From: Thioalkalivibrio sulfidiphilus
GTDB taxonomy: Bacteria > Pseudomonadota > Gammaproteobacteria > Ectothiorhodospirales > Ectothiorhodospiraceae
Reading direction: 5' to 3'
Assembly: GCF_000377945.1 (NCBI RefSeq)
Contig: NZ_KB898929.1
Location: forward strand, 1 to 64,000
DNA length: 64,000 nt
The position numbers were made by a program, and so were the translations under genes. Below are positions 28,387 to 37,057 of the stretch, in pieces. A model generated the notes under the pieces. It made no database searches. It was not told where the DNA came from and worked only from the letters and a program-made list of their open reading frames with translations. Every line of letters begins with the position of its first letter. Position 1 is the first letter of the stretch.

Positions 28387-31300
28387 GGCGAGGTTCCCTC
28401 GGCGGATGGGGATACGGGTTCCGTGGCTCGCCCGTCTGCATGACCCGGCTCGCGGGCTCGGCGCAGCTTGGCCGCCTCGTTGATCAACAATGGCAGCACC
28501 GCCCCGGCCCCTGCAACCACCAGGTCCGTGGGCCCCATGGGCGTGGTGCCCAGCAGCCTGCGCACGCCGGGCACAAGCCCCGCCGCGAGCTGCGCGGCCA
28601 GGGAGGCACCCAGGGCCAGTTGCAGACGCGGGTTGGCGGGCCTCGCACCCGGATTGAACAGGCCATGGTGTCGGGAGCGACACACGATGGCATGCAGCAG
28701 CTGCGCCACCGTGAGGGTGTTGAAGGCCTGGGTGCTGGCCCGGGGACCGGGGCCGTAGCGCTTCAGGGCGTAGGCGTAGCTCGCCAGGGTGGAGGCGGTG
28801 ATCACCCCCGACTCGATGCCCATGCGGCGCAGGTCCGCGGCGCGGATGATGGGTTCCGCGGGGTCCCGGGGAGGGCGCTTGAGCACATCCGGTTCCGGGG
28901 CCTCCAGGGACAGGGCGAGACCCGGGAAGATGTCGCTGATGAGGTTGATCCACAGCAGCTGCATGGGGTTCAGCGGCGCCCCCTGCCCCAGGGCGAGGCC
29001 GGCCAGCATGACCTCGATCTCGGTGAAGTTGGTGGACAGCAGGAAGTGCACGGTCTTGCGGATGTTGTCGTAGATACTGCGCCCCTGGGCGATGGCCACC
29101 CCCATGGTGTGCAGGTTGTCGTCCTCCAGCACCACGTCGGCCACCGCCCGGGCCACGTCCGTGCCCGAGCGGCCCATGGCCACGCCCACGTCGGCCGCCT
29201 TGAGGGCGGGCCCGTCGTTGATGCCGTCGCCGGTCATGGCCACCACCCGGCCGCCGGCCTGCAGGGCCTGCACGATCTGCAGCTTGTGGGCGGGGCTCAC
29301 CCGGGCGAACACATGGGTGTTTTTCACCAGGCCCGCCAGCAGCTGGGGATCCACGCCTTCCAGGCGCGTGGCCTCCAGGATGTTGAGCGGGCGGCCGTTG
29401 CTCAGACCCAGCTCCCGGCCGATGGCGGCGGCGGTGGCCCCCTGGTCGCCGGTGATCATGATGGTCTCCACCCCCGCCTCGTGGTAGCGGCGGATCAGGT
29501 CCGTCATCCCCGGGCGCAGGGGATCGATCATGCCGGTCAGCCCCACCCAGATCAGACCGTCGCCGGGCGGCTCTCCCCGCGCCGGGATCTCCGCATAGGC
29601 GGCGCCCAGCACGCGCATGGCATCGCCCGCCATGTGTTCGTTTTCCCGCAGGATGCGCTGGCGGTCCGCCTCGTCCAGGGGCGCGATGCCGTGGGTCAGT
29701 TGCTGGCGGTTGCAGCGGGCGAGCACCTCTGCGGGGCTGCCCTTCATGGCCAGCAGGCGGGTGCCGCCGTTGTCGTGGATGCTGACCATGTAGGGGCGGC
29801 CCTCGGCCCGGTGGCGCAGCAGCACCCGGGGGTGACGTTCGCGCAGGGCACGCACATCGATGCCGGCGCCCAGGGCCAGCTCCACCAGGGCCTTCTCCGT
29901 GGGGGAGCCGTCTAGTATCTGCTCATGACCGTCGTCCTTGAGCTCCGTCTCGCTGCACAGGACGATGGTCTCGAGCAGGCGTCTCAAGTCCTCGCTCTGT
30001 GCCACCCCGACGATCTCCCCTTCCCGTTCGAAGTGGCGGCCCTGGACGCGCAGCCGCTCGCCCGCGCTGTAGGCGCTCACGACGGTCATGCGGTTCTCGG
30101 TGAGTGTTCCGGTCTTGTCCAGGCACAGGACCTGCACCGAGCCCAGGGATTCCACCGCGTCCAGGTGACGCACCGCGACCCGGTGCCTGCGCATGTTATT
30201 GATGCCCAGGGCCAGGGTGGTGGTGGCCACGGCGGGCAGGCCTTCCGGCACTGCGGCCACGGCCAGGGAGACCGCGGACTTGAGCATGGGGATCAGCCCC
30301 TGGCCCCGCAGCAGACCCACGGCGAACACGCCCACGCACACGGCGCCGCTCAGCAGGGCGAGCTGGGTGCCCAGTCCGTCGAGCTGGCGCTGCATGGGGG
30401 TCTCGGGGGCATGGGCCTCGGACACCAGGGACTGGATACGCCCCAGTTCCGTGTCGAGCCCGGTGCCCACGACCACGGCGCGGGCGTCGCCGCCGGTCAC
30501 CAGGGTGCCCATGTAGGCCATGTTGTGGCGCTCGGCCAGCGGCACGTCGACCCGCCCCAGGACCCGGGCATGCTTGGACACGGGCACGCTCTCGCCGGTC
30601 AGGGCGGATTCGTCGATGCTCAGATGGCGCGCCTTGATCAGGCGCAGGTCGGCACTCACGTGGCTGCCGGGCCGCAGGTGCACCACGTCCCCCGGCACGA
30701 TGTCCTCCACCGGGATCTCCCGTGCCCGGCGGGCGCGGATCACCGTGCCGTTGCGGGGCGCGAAGCTGCCCAGGGAGGCGATGGTGCGCTCGGCCTGTCG
30801 TTCGGTGAAAAAACCGATGGCGGTGTTGGTGACCACCACGCCGGCGATCACCGCCGCATCCACCACCCCGCCGGTGGCGATGGAAACGGCGGCCGACACG
30901 CCTAGCAGGGCCACCGGCAGGGTGAACACCTGCCCGGAGATCATGGCGAGCTCGGAGCGTCCCCGGGGCTGGGGAAGCCGGTTCGGACCGTAACGCCGGC
31001 GCCGTTCCTCGGCCTCACCGATGCTCAGTCCCCCGGGCCGGGAACCCAGCCGCCGGAAGACGGTGCGCAGTTCCTGGGCATGCCAGGCAGGGGTGGGGGC
31101 ATCATGTCGGGCTTCATGGATGACTTCAGTCAATGATGGGGGGGAGGAATCCCAGTCGGACGTGCGCGTCGCCGAGGTGGGGATGTCGACGGCTGGCCGG
31201 GGCAGGATGCCCCTGGCGGTCTTGTGCAGCAGCGCGAGGATCTCGTCGGCAGGCCGGTCGGGATCGAATTGAATCAAGACGTTGCCGGTGCGCGGGTTGG

Positions 31301-31604
31301 CCTGCACGGTGTTGATGCCTGCCTCAACCTGCAGCCCTTCACGCAGGGCCCGGCACAGCCGCGGCTGACGGTGCAGCGCGCGTAGGTGCACGCGCAGGCG
31401 ACCCGGTGAGCGGGAGCGGATCTGCAGGACGGACTGTCCACGAACGCCGTGGATCAAGCCGTCGATGTATCCCAGGAGGGTCTTCGGGTCAGTCATGGAG
31501 TCGCGTCCGATGGGCCGGGTCTGCCGGCGGCTGGACGGCTCGGACAGCCAGCTCATGCCAGTGTAACGGAAGGCGTCCCGGGCTTGTGTGACAGTCATTG
31601 TCAT
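28383..31604 (-). CDS. P2-type cation-transporting ATPase with N-terminal HMA-like domain
   Basis: An inner-membrane cation pump of 1073 residues. An N-terminal HMA-like domain (about 55-130, SPGRLRVHLRALHR, no CxxC) precedes a P2-type core: TGES (about 337), PEGLP in M4 (about 453), DKTGTLT (about 496), then TGDGINDGPALKAADVGVAM. Residues equivalent to SERCA calcium site II are kept: E of PEGLP, N and E of NFTE in M5, N and D of NLISD in M6 (Thr replaced by Ser). This points to Ca2+ or a related cation, not P1B heavy metals. ATG at 31496 (MTDPKTLLGY) is an alternative start. It overlaps the MetK paralogue and faces a CaCA exchanger. Confidence 0.9.
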   Translation of the reverse strand: MTMTVTQARDAFRYTGMSWLSEPSSRRQTRPIGRDSMTDPKTLLGYIDGLIHGVRGQSVLQIRSRSPGRLRVHLRALHRQPRLCRALREGLQVEAGINTVQANPRTGNVLIQFDPDRPADEILALLHKTARGILPRPAVDIPTSATRTSDWDSSPPSLTEVIHEARHDAPTPAWHAQELRTVFRRLGSRPGGLSIGEAEERRRRYGPNRLPQPRGRSELAMISGQVFTLPVALLGVSAAVSIATGGVVDAAVIAGVVVTNTAIGFFTERQAERTIASLGSFAPRNGTVIRARRAREIPVEDIVPGDVVHLRPGSHVSADLRLIKARHLSIDESALTGESVPVSKHARVLGRVDVPLAERHNMAYMGTLVTGGDARAVVVGTGLDTELGRIQSLVSEAHAPETPMQRQLDGLGTQLALLSGAVCVGVFAVGLLRGQGLIPMLKSAVSLAVAAVPEGLPAVATTTLALGINNMRRHRVAVRHLDAVESLGSVQVLCLDKTGTLTENRMTVVSAYSAGERLRVQGRHFEREGEIVGVAQSEDLRRLLETIVLCSETELKDDGHEQILDGSPTEKALVELALGAGIDVRALRERHPRVLLRHRAEGRPYMVSIHDNGGTRLLAMKGSPAEVLARCNRQQLTHGIAPLDEADRQRILRENEHMAGDAMRVLGAAYAEIPARGEPPGDGLIWVGLTGMIDPLRPGMTDLIRRYHEAGVETIMITGDQGATAAAIGRELGLSNGRPLNILEATRLEGVDPQLLAGLVKNTHVFARVSPAHKLQIVQALQAGGRVVAMTGDGINDGPALKAADVGVAMGRSGTDVARAVADVVLEDDNLHTMGVAIAQGRSIYDNIRKTVHFLLSTNFTEIEVMLAGLALGQGAPLNPMQLLWINLISDIFPGLALSLEAPEPDVLKRPPRDPAEPIIRAADLRRMGIESGVITASTLASYAYALKRYGPGPRASTQAFNTLTVAQLLHAIVCRSRHHGLFNPGARPANPRLQLALGASLAAQLAAGLVPGVRRLLGTTPMGPTDLVVAGAGAVLPLLINEAAKLRRAREPGHADGRATEPVSPSAEGTSP

Positions 31605-31672
31605 AATTCCCGTGCCTCATCCATGTCACACTAAAAATCAGGGCGATTCATCGGTGACACGAGGTTCGATAC

Positions 31673-32683
31673 ATGGAGGGCATGGGGGTCTGGATCCAGT
31701 TTCTCGTTTGCATCGTGCTGATCGGCGTGGCGGGGGTGCAACTCACCCGTTACGGCGATGTGATCGCCGACAAGACGGGATTGGGTGGCACATGGATCGG
31801 CCTGGTGCTGGTCGCCACCGTCACCTCCCTGCCCGAGCTGGCCAGCGGCATCAGTTCCGTGACCATCGCCGATGTGCCCGACATCGCTGTGGGCAACGTG
31901 CTCGGTGCCTGCGTGCTCAATCTCACCATACTCGCTTTGCTGGATGCACTGCACCGGGGTGAGACCCTGTATCAGCGCGCGAGCCCCGGCCATATTCTCC
32001 CCGCCGGCTTTGTCATCCTGCTGCTCGGCATCACCGGGTTCGGACTGCTCACCGCCGAGGTGGGCCAGGACTGGCGCCTCTGGCACGTGGGTTTCTACAC
32101 GCCCCTGATCCTGATCGGTTACTTCGTCGCCGTGCGCACGGTCTATCGCCATGAGATGGCCCAGGTCGCGCGTTTCACCGAGGCGGAGCCAGATCGCTAT
32201 CCGGGTCTCAGTCTGCGCACTGCCGTCCTGCGTTACAGCTTGGCGGCGGTGGTGGTCATCGCCGCGGGCATTTGGCTGCCCTTCGTGGGCGAGGGCATTG
32301 CCCGGCAGATGGGGTGGACGGAGAGCTTCGTGGGTACCCTGTTCGTCGCCCTGGTCACCACCGTGCCGGAACTGGTGGTGACCCTTTCGGCCCTGCGCAT
32401 CGGCGCGGTGGACATGGCTATTGGCAATCTGTTGGGCAGCAGCCTGTTCAACCTGATGATCCTTGCGGTGGACGACCTGTTCTACGTTGCTGGGCCTTTG
32501 CTGGGTGCCGCCTCGCCCGCCCATGCAGTGACGGTGTTTTCCGTGACGATGATGACAGGGGTGGTGATCGTGTCGCTGTTCTATCGTCCGCGTGCACGCC
32601 TGCTGAAGACCATGGGTTGGGGCAGCCTGGTCCTGCTGGCCATCTATGCGCTGAACAGTGCCGTGGTCTACATTCACGGTTGA
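31673..32683 (+). CDS. Calcium/sodium:cation exchanger (CaCA family)
   Basis: The 336-residue protein has ten or so membrane segments in two halves. It carries both alpha-repeats with the acidic ion-coordinating motif: VATVTSLPELASGISS with GNVLGACVLNL (about 45-90), and ALVTTVPELVVTLSAL with GNLLGSSLFNL (about 222-268). These are the Ca2+/H+ or Ca2+/Na+ exchanger signatures. It is divergent from the P2-type ATPase with only 68 bp between the outermost starts, suggesting shared regulation of cation efflux. Confidence 0.92.
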   Translation: MEGMGVWIQFLVCIVLIGVAGVQLTRYGDVIADKTGLGGTWIGLVLVATVTSLPELASGISSVTIADVPDIAVGNVLGACVLNLTILALLDALHRGETLYQRASPGHILPAGFVILLLGITGFGLLTAEVGQDWRLWHVGFYTPLILIGYFVAVRTVYRHEMAQVARFTEAEPDRYPGLSLRTAVLRYSLAAVVVIAAGIWLPFVGEGIARQMGWTESFVGTLFVALVTTVPELVVTLSALRIGAVDMAIGNLLGSSLFNLMILAVDDLFYVAGPLLGAASPAHAVTVFSVTMMTGVVIVSLFYRPRARLLKTMGWGSLVLLAIYALNSAVVYIHG

Positions 32684-32795
32684 GCGCCCAGCCATCGAGT
32701 ACGCATGACCTTTGTCAAGGAAGGGTCAAGAACGGCGTGCTAAGTTTCCGAATCATGACGCATCGCGCAGGTATCCGTTGTCAGGGAGCAAGGAC

Positions 32796-33674
32796 ATGAG
32801 TGAGCCAGACAAACAGCAGACCGAAAGTTACGAGGCCGTACGTCCGTTCTTCAAGGCGAGTCTTGAGCAGGTCGTCGCCGCAGGCCGGGGCGCCCGTGAC
32901 ATGGTGGAGTTCACCCTGGAACGCCTCGGCGACGCAGCCCTGCCTCACCTGCAGCGATTCATGGCCGAGGCTCGCGCGGGTCAGGTGAAGATCAAGGGCC
33001 TGACCCATGCCGCCCATGAGCGTGTATTCGGCGCCCATCCGACGGCCGAGGAACGGGAGCGGATGATCCGTGAAGCCGCCTATCTGCGGGCGGAACGGCG
33101 CGGTTTCCAGGGGGGGTCTCCGGAGGAGGATTGGTGGGAGGCCGAGCGAGAGGTGGATGCCCGTCTTGCCGATGAGCTGGGCCTCATCTTGCGGGGTCGG
33201 CGGGCCGTGGAGTCCCTTGCCGCGGCGGCGGAACGCGAGATCGAGGAGACCTATGACCTGGTGCGACAGTGGTTGGGGCGTCAGGGGCAGGCTGTCAAAA
33301 ACGTGCGCATGCCCAGACTGCTGGGTGGCAAGCAGCAGGCCGAGGAGACGCCGCCCGCCCTTCCTGAATCCCTGCCGCCGACATCGGAGTCAGCCGAGGC
33401 AGTCGCCAAGCCCGCCAAGCCGAAAAAGTCGAGGCCCAAGGCGGTGAAGCCAGAGGCTACGGCGGAGGCGGTTGTGTCCGAACCGACCGAGACAAAGACC
33501 GTCAAGTCCAAGAAGGCCAAGGGAACCAAGACCAAGGCTGCCGAGGCCTCGGGGGACAAGCCGGGTAAGTCCAAGAAGTCGAAAACCGAGACTGCCGGTG
33601 CCGAATCCGCCAAGGCAACCAAGGCCGTGCCCAAGGTCAAGAAGGCGAAGGCGACCTCCAAAAAAAGCAAATAG
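32796..33674 (+). CDS. DUF2934-containing protein with histone-H1-like Lys/Ala/Pro tail
   Basis: The 292-residue protein has a helical N-terminal region (FFKASLEQVVAAGRGARDMV). A DUF2934 motif lies about residues 90-125 (IREAAYLRAERRGFQGGSPE, then EDWWEAEREV). The tail from about 190 is low-complexity, of KPAKPKKSRPKAVKP type, ending KKAKATSKKSK. Such tails bind DNA or polyanions. The function of DUF2934 is not known to me. ATG at 32796 follows GGGAG and AAGGA. It lies upstream of two GTPase genes in the same direction. Confidence 0.78.
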   Translation: MSEPDKQQTESYEAVRPFFKASLEQVVAAGRGARDMVEFTLERLGDAALPHLQRFMAEARAGQVKIKGLTHAAHERVFGAHPTAEERERMIREAAYLRAERRGFQGGSPEEDWWEAEREVDARLADELGLILRGRRAVESLAAAAEREIEETYDLVRQWLGRQGQAVKNVRMPRLLGGKQQAEETPPALPESLPPTSESAEAVAKPAKPKKSRPKAVKPEATAEAVVSEPTETKTVKSKKAKGTKTKAAEASGDKPGKSKKSKTETAGAESAKATKAVPKVKKAKATSKKSK

Positions 33675-33794
33675 GGTGTCTGAATCCCGCGGCACGTTGA
33701 TTCCAACTGTCCCGGTCCTGCCCCTACGCCCGGGTTCATGGCACCTCATGATTGATCCGCCAGTGCCCGACAGGGTGCCGGCAGGAGCGCTTCC

Positions 33795-35024
33795 ATGAAG
33801 GCTGGCGACCTCAAATGGGACTGGAAGCAGTTTCTGGACGCGGTGCTGCGACCGGGTCCCGAACCGGAGATCGAGGCGGAGATCGCCGAACGGGCCAGGG
33901 AGCAGGCGCCGGTGATCTGGCTGCTGGGCAAGGTGCAGTCGGGCAAGACGGCCATCATCCGCGCCATCACCGGACGGCGTGATGCCGAGATCGGCTCGGG
34001 CTTCAGGCCCTGTACCCCGGACTCGCGCATCTACGAGTTTCCCGAGGACGCCCCGGTCGTGCGTTTCCTGGACACGCGGGGTCTCGGCGAGGTCAGCTAC
34101 GATCCTCAGCCGGACGTGCAACTGGTGGCCGGCCAGGCCCATGCGGTGGTGGCCGTCGCCCGCGCGATGGACCCCGCTCAGGAGCCCATTCTCGAGGTCT
34201 TGCGCACGGTGAGGGCCGAGCACCCGGACTGGCCCGTGATCCTGGTGCAGACCCGGCTTCACGATGCCTATCCCGACGGACGGGATCACCCCCCCTACGA
34301 TCAGCTGACCCGGAGCCCAGGGCTCGACGACCTGCGCCGTGCCCTGAGCGCGCAGGCCGCGCTCTTTGCGCAATTGCCGGGCGAGGCGCCATGCATCGCC
34401 GTGCCGGTGGATCTGACGCGAGCTGAGGAGGGTTACAGCGATCCGGACTACGGCCTCGAGGCGCTCCTCAATGCCCTGGACCAGGTGTGCGTCGAGGCCC
34501 GGGCGGGCATGTTGCTGGACTTGGCACGTGATGCCCGGGAGTCCCGCATGGCACGCGCCCATCCCCATGTCCTGGGCTATGCCGGCGCCGCCGGGGTCAC
34601 CGACCTGGTGCCGGTGGTGGGGCTTGTCACCGTGCCCACCCTGCAGGGCAAGATGCTGCACAGCCTGGCCGGCCTCTACGGCCTGACCTGGGATCGACGG
34701 ACCCTCATGGAGTTCGTGGGCTCACTGGGCTCTGGCACGCTGCTGTTCATGGGCGCGAGCTTTTACGCCCGCCAGCTGGGCAAACTGGTCCCGGTCTACG
34801 GACAGTCGGCCGGGGCACTGGCTGCCGGTGTCGCCAGCGCCACCGTGACCTATGCCCTGGGACGGGCGGCCTGTTATTACCTGGAACAGTGTCGTCTGGG
34901 ACAACGGGATCCGGAGGGCGTGGCGCGCACCTACAAGGGCGCGCTCAAGGAGGCCCATGCCCTGTTTCGCGAGACCCTCGGCAGGCATCGCCCGGCACCC
35001 GCACCGGAGCCCGCAAAGCCATGA
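33795..35024 (+). CDS. Membrane-associated GTPase with C-terminal DUF697-like region
   Basis: The 409-residue protein has a G domain with G1 LLGKVQSGKTAI (about 45), G3 DTRGLGE (about 93) and a G4-like VQTRLHD. The C-terminal third carries Gly/Ala-rich hydrophobic helices (TDLVPVVGLVTVPTLQGKML; LAAGVASATVTYALGRAACY) like the DUF697 region of YcjX/YcjF-type proteins. It is translationally coupled (ATGA) to a second GTPase. Substrate and process are unknown. Confidence 0.8.
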   Translation: MKAGDLKWDWKQFLDAVLRPGPEPEIEAEIAERAREQAPVIWLLGKVQSGKTAIIRAITGRRDAEIGSGFRPCTPDSRIYEFPEDAPVVRFLDTRGLGEVSYDPQPDVQLVAGQAHAVVAVARAMDPAQEPILEVLRTVRAEHPDWPVILVQTRLHDAYPDGRDHPPYDQLTRSPGLDDLRRALSAQAALFAQLPGEAPCIAVPVDLTRAEEGYSDPDYGLEALLNALDQVCVEARAGMLLDLARDARESRMARAHPHVLGYAGAAGVTDLVPVVGLVTVPTLQGKMLHSLAGLYGLTWDRRTLMEFVGSLGSGTLLFMGASFYARQLGKLVPVYGQSAGALAAGVASATVTYALGRAACYYLEQCRLGQRDPEGVARTYKGALKEAHALFRETLGRHRPAPAPEPAKP

Positions 35025-36559
35025 AGACGACCACGAACCGGAGACGGTCCGTGTGGCTGCCCCTGGCCGGCTTGTTGTCCTTCGCCCTGCCCGTGCTGGT
35101 GTTGCTGCCGCTTGGCCTGGTCTGGCTCTGGCAACGGGGCTGGCTGTGGTTCTGGTTGCTGGGCGCCATCGTGCTGGGCCTGGCCGGGCAACTGCTGCTG
35201 CGACGGATGCGTCCGGGGTCTCTCCGGGGGCGGGCCGCGCAGCCTGACGCCTCCCCGGAAACCCCGCCGGACCCCGCCTGGACGCCCCGCGACCAAGCCG
35301 CCTGGCATGAGATCCAGGGGCTTGCCGGCAGCGTGGATCCCGCGGTGCTGGCGGATCGCACGCTGATGCTGGAAGCCGCCCGCCAGGCCATCGAGGGGGT
35401 GGCGCGCCACTACCACCCCGATGACCCCGACCCGGTGTGGAACTTCACCCTCCCGGAGGCCCTGCTGCTCAGCGAACGGGTGAGCGTACGCGTGCGTCAG
35501 GTCCTGCTGGAGCACGTGCCCGGTGTGCACATGGTCCGGGTGGGGCAGGCGATGCGTCTCTGGGATTACCGCCCCGCCGCGGAGCGTGGCGCGCGCCTGC
35601 TTCGCAATCTCAATCGCTTCTGGCGGATCGCGCGCATGGCCGATCCCGTCTCGGCCCTGCTGGCCGAGGCCCGGGATCGCCTGATGGGCGCCACCCTGGG
35701 CGAGGCCGGTGATTACCTGCGTCGCAGGGGGGCGCGCATCTGGGCGGAGGAGGTGGGTCGCGCGGCCATCGAACTGTATTCGGGGCGGCTGCGGGTGGAT
35801 GTCACACGCTTGCGTGAACTGGCCGCCATGGAGACCACGCCAGGACTTTCCGAGCCGCCCTTGCCGGGGCCCCTGCGGGTGCTGATCGCAGGTCAGACCA
35901 AGGCGGGCAAATCCAGCCTGATCAACATGCTGTTGGGCGAGCTGGCCGCCGGGGTGGATGTGTTGCCCCTGACCTCGGAGGAGACCGGTTACCAGTTGCA
36001 ACGCGAGGGTGTCCCCGAGGCGGTGCTGATCGACACGCCGGGACTTGAGCGTGATCCCCAGGCCCTGGTGCGGCGGGCGGTGGAATGTGATTGCCTGATC
36101 TGGGTGGTGCCCGCCCACCGGGCCGACCGTGGCCCGGATCGGGTGGCACTGGAGGCGCTGCGGAACTGGTTCAGGGCCCATCCCGAGCGCAGCCAGCCGC
36201 CGATATTGGTGGTGGTGAGTCACGTGGACCGGCTTTCACCCGCCAGGGAGTGGGCACCACCCTATGACATTGTTCATCCGGACCGTCCCAAGGCGCGGAT
36301 CATCGCCGAGGCCCTGCAGGCCATCGCCGCAGACCTGGAGATACCAGAGGAGGATCTGCTGCCCATGCGTCTGGATGATTCGCATGGGGCCTACAATGCC
36401 GATCTGTTGTGGGCGCTGCTGGAGGCGCGTCTCGAGGCAGCGGGACGCACCCGCCTGCAGCGCCTGCACCTGGAAGCCGGCCGCGGTGACTGGCGGCAGG
36501 TCCTGCGCCAGGCCATCAGTGCCGGAAGGTTTCTCGGGCGAAGTCTGAAACTGGGTTAG
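35021..36559 (+). CDS. Membrane-anchored GTPase (second of pair)
   Basis: The 512-residue product has two N-terminal membrane helices (LPLAGLLSFALPVLVLLPLG; WLWFWLLGAIVLGLAGQLLL). A helical middle region follows, then a G domain with G1 LIAGQTKAGKSSLINMLLGE (about 290), G3 DTPGLE (about 342) and G4 VVSHVDRL (about 402). The overlap with the preceding GTPase gene implies they work together, perhaps as a heteromeric membrane-remodelling or stress GTPase. That role is inference. ATG at 35021 was chosen from the ATGA overlap. Confidence 0.8.
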   Translation: MKTTTNRRRSVWLPLAGLLSFALPVLVLLPLGLVWLWQRGWLWFWLLGAIVLGLAGQLLLRRMRPGSLRGRAAQPDASPETPPDPAWTPRDQAAWHEIQGLAGSVDPAVLADRTLMLEAARQAIEGVARHYHPDDPDPVWNFTLPEALLLSERVSVRVRQVLLEHVPGVHMVRVGQAMRLWDYRPAAERGARLLRNLNRFWRIARMADPVSALLAEARDRLMGATLGEAGDYLRRRGARIWAEEVGRAAIELYSGRLRVDVTRLRELAAMETTPGLSEPPLPGPLRVLIAGQTKAGKSSLINMLLGELAAGVDVLPLTSEETGYQLQREGVPEAVLIDTPGLERDPQALVRRAVECDCLIWVVPAHRADRGPDRVALEALRNWFRAHPERSQPPILVVVSHVDRLSPAREWAPPYDIVHPDRPKARIIAEALQAIAADLEIPEEDLLPMRLDDSHGAYNADLLWALLEARLEAAGRTRLQRLHLEAGRGDWRQVLRQAISAGRFLGRSLKLG

Positions 36560-36633
36560 CGAGGTCTCCGGGGTGGGTGCGGTTCAAGGCATAATAAACG
36601 GTTATGTTGAATCCATACGGGAGAAAAGCCGCT

Positions 36634-36837
36634 ATGAAACGTTACGGTATCCGCGTCACCCTGCCCGAAGGCGACCCCATGCGCGCGCCCCACCTGCTGG
36701 GCGATGGCTGGGAGCAGTTCCGCTGGTACGACTCCGCCCAGGCCCGGGACCGGGCCTTCGAGGACATGCAGCGCCAGCTGCCCAACTACCGCAAGGGCGA
36801 TGTGATCAGCCAGGTGCTTGAGAAGGTCGAAGGCTGA
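36634..36837 (+). CDS. Small conserved hypothetical protein (67 aa)
   Basis: The product starts MKRYGIRVTLPEGDPMRAPH and contains the hydrophilic segment EDMQRQLPNYRKGDVISQVL. No family name is recognised. ATG at 36634 follows GGAGAAAA, a good ribosome-binding site, and codon use is like its neighbours. A perfect hairpin follows the stop, so it appears to be a real monocistronic gene. Confidence 0.7.
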   Translation: MKRYGIRVTLPEGDPMRAPHLLGDGWEQFRWYDSAQARDRAFEDMQRQLPNYRKGDVISQVLEKVEG

Positions 36838-36857
36838 ATTTATAAGGACGAAGTGCA

Positions 36858-36885
36858 CGAAGGCCGGGAATCTTCCCGGCCTTCG
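36858..36885 (+). terminator. Strong hairpin after the 67-aa gene
   Basis: A 13-bp perfect stem CGAAGGCCGGGAA / TTCCCGGCCTTCG has a two-base spacer TC. No long T tract follows on the plus strand, so termination efficiency is uncertain. Confidence 0.5.
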
Positions 36886-36961
36886 TCGTCTGGGCGTGTC
36901 GTTGTGGGGCCGGGTGGGATCATGGATCATGGGAACAGAGGCCTGAGGTACCGAGGTTTGC

Positions 36962-37057
36962 ATGTGGCTCATTGATCAACTGGTGGAGGCGCGGGTGGCG
37001 GAAGCCGCGGCCCGGGGCGAGTTCGACGCCCTGTGTGCCCGCGTCGAGGGGCGCTGA
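36962..37057 (+). pseudogene. DUF1992 (DnaJ-related) N-terminal stub, 31 codons
   Basis: The peptide MWLIDQLVEARVAEAAARGE ends after 31 residues (...FDALCARVEGR). This matches the start of DUF1992 proteins (MWLLDQLAERRIAEAIERGE), which normally continue for another 70-100 residues with a PGAGxPL motif. Here a TGA follows and overlaps the asparaginase ATG by one base. It may be a relic, or a retained leader peptide coupled to iaaA. Confidence 0.6.

Noticed and set aside
28383-31604. P1B-type copper ATPase, because of the HMA-like N-terminus
   Set aside because: There is no CxxC and no CPC motif; PEGLP, NFTE and NLISD identify a P2-type core.
32712-32795. Longer start for the DUF2934 gene
   Set aside because: The extra 28 codons have no good ribosome-binding site, while ATG 32796 has GGGAG/AAGGA.
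36858-36885. Calling the hairpin a certain Rho-independent terminator
   Set aside because: The stem is perfect but no run of T follows on the plus strand.
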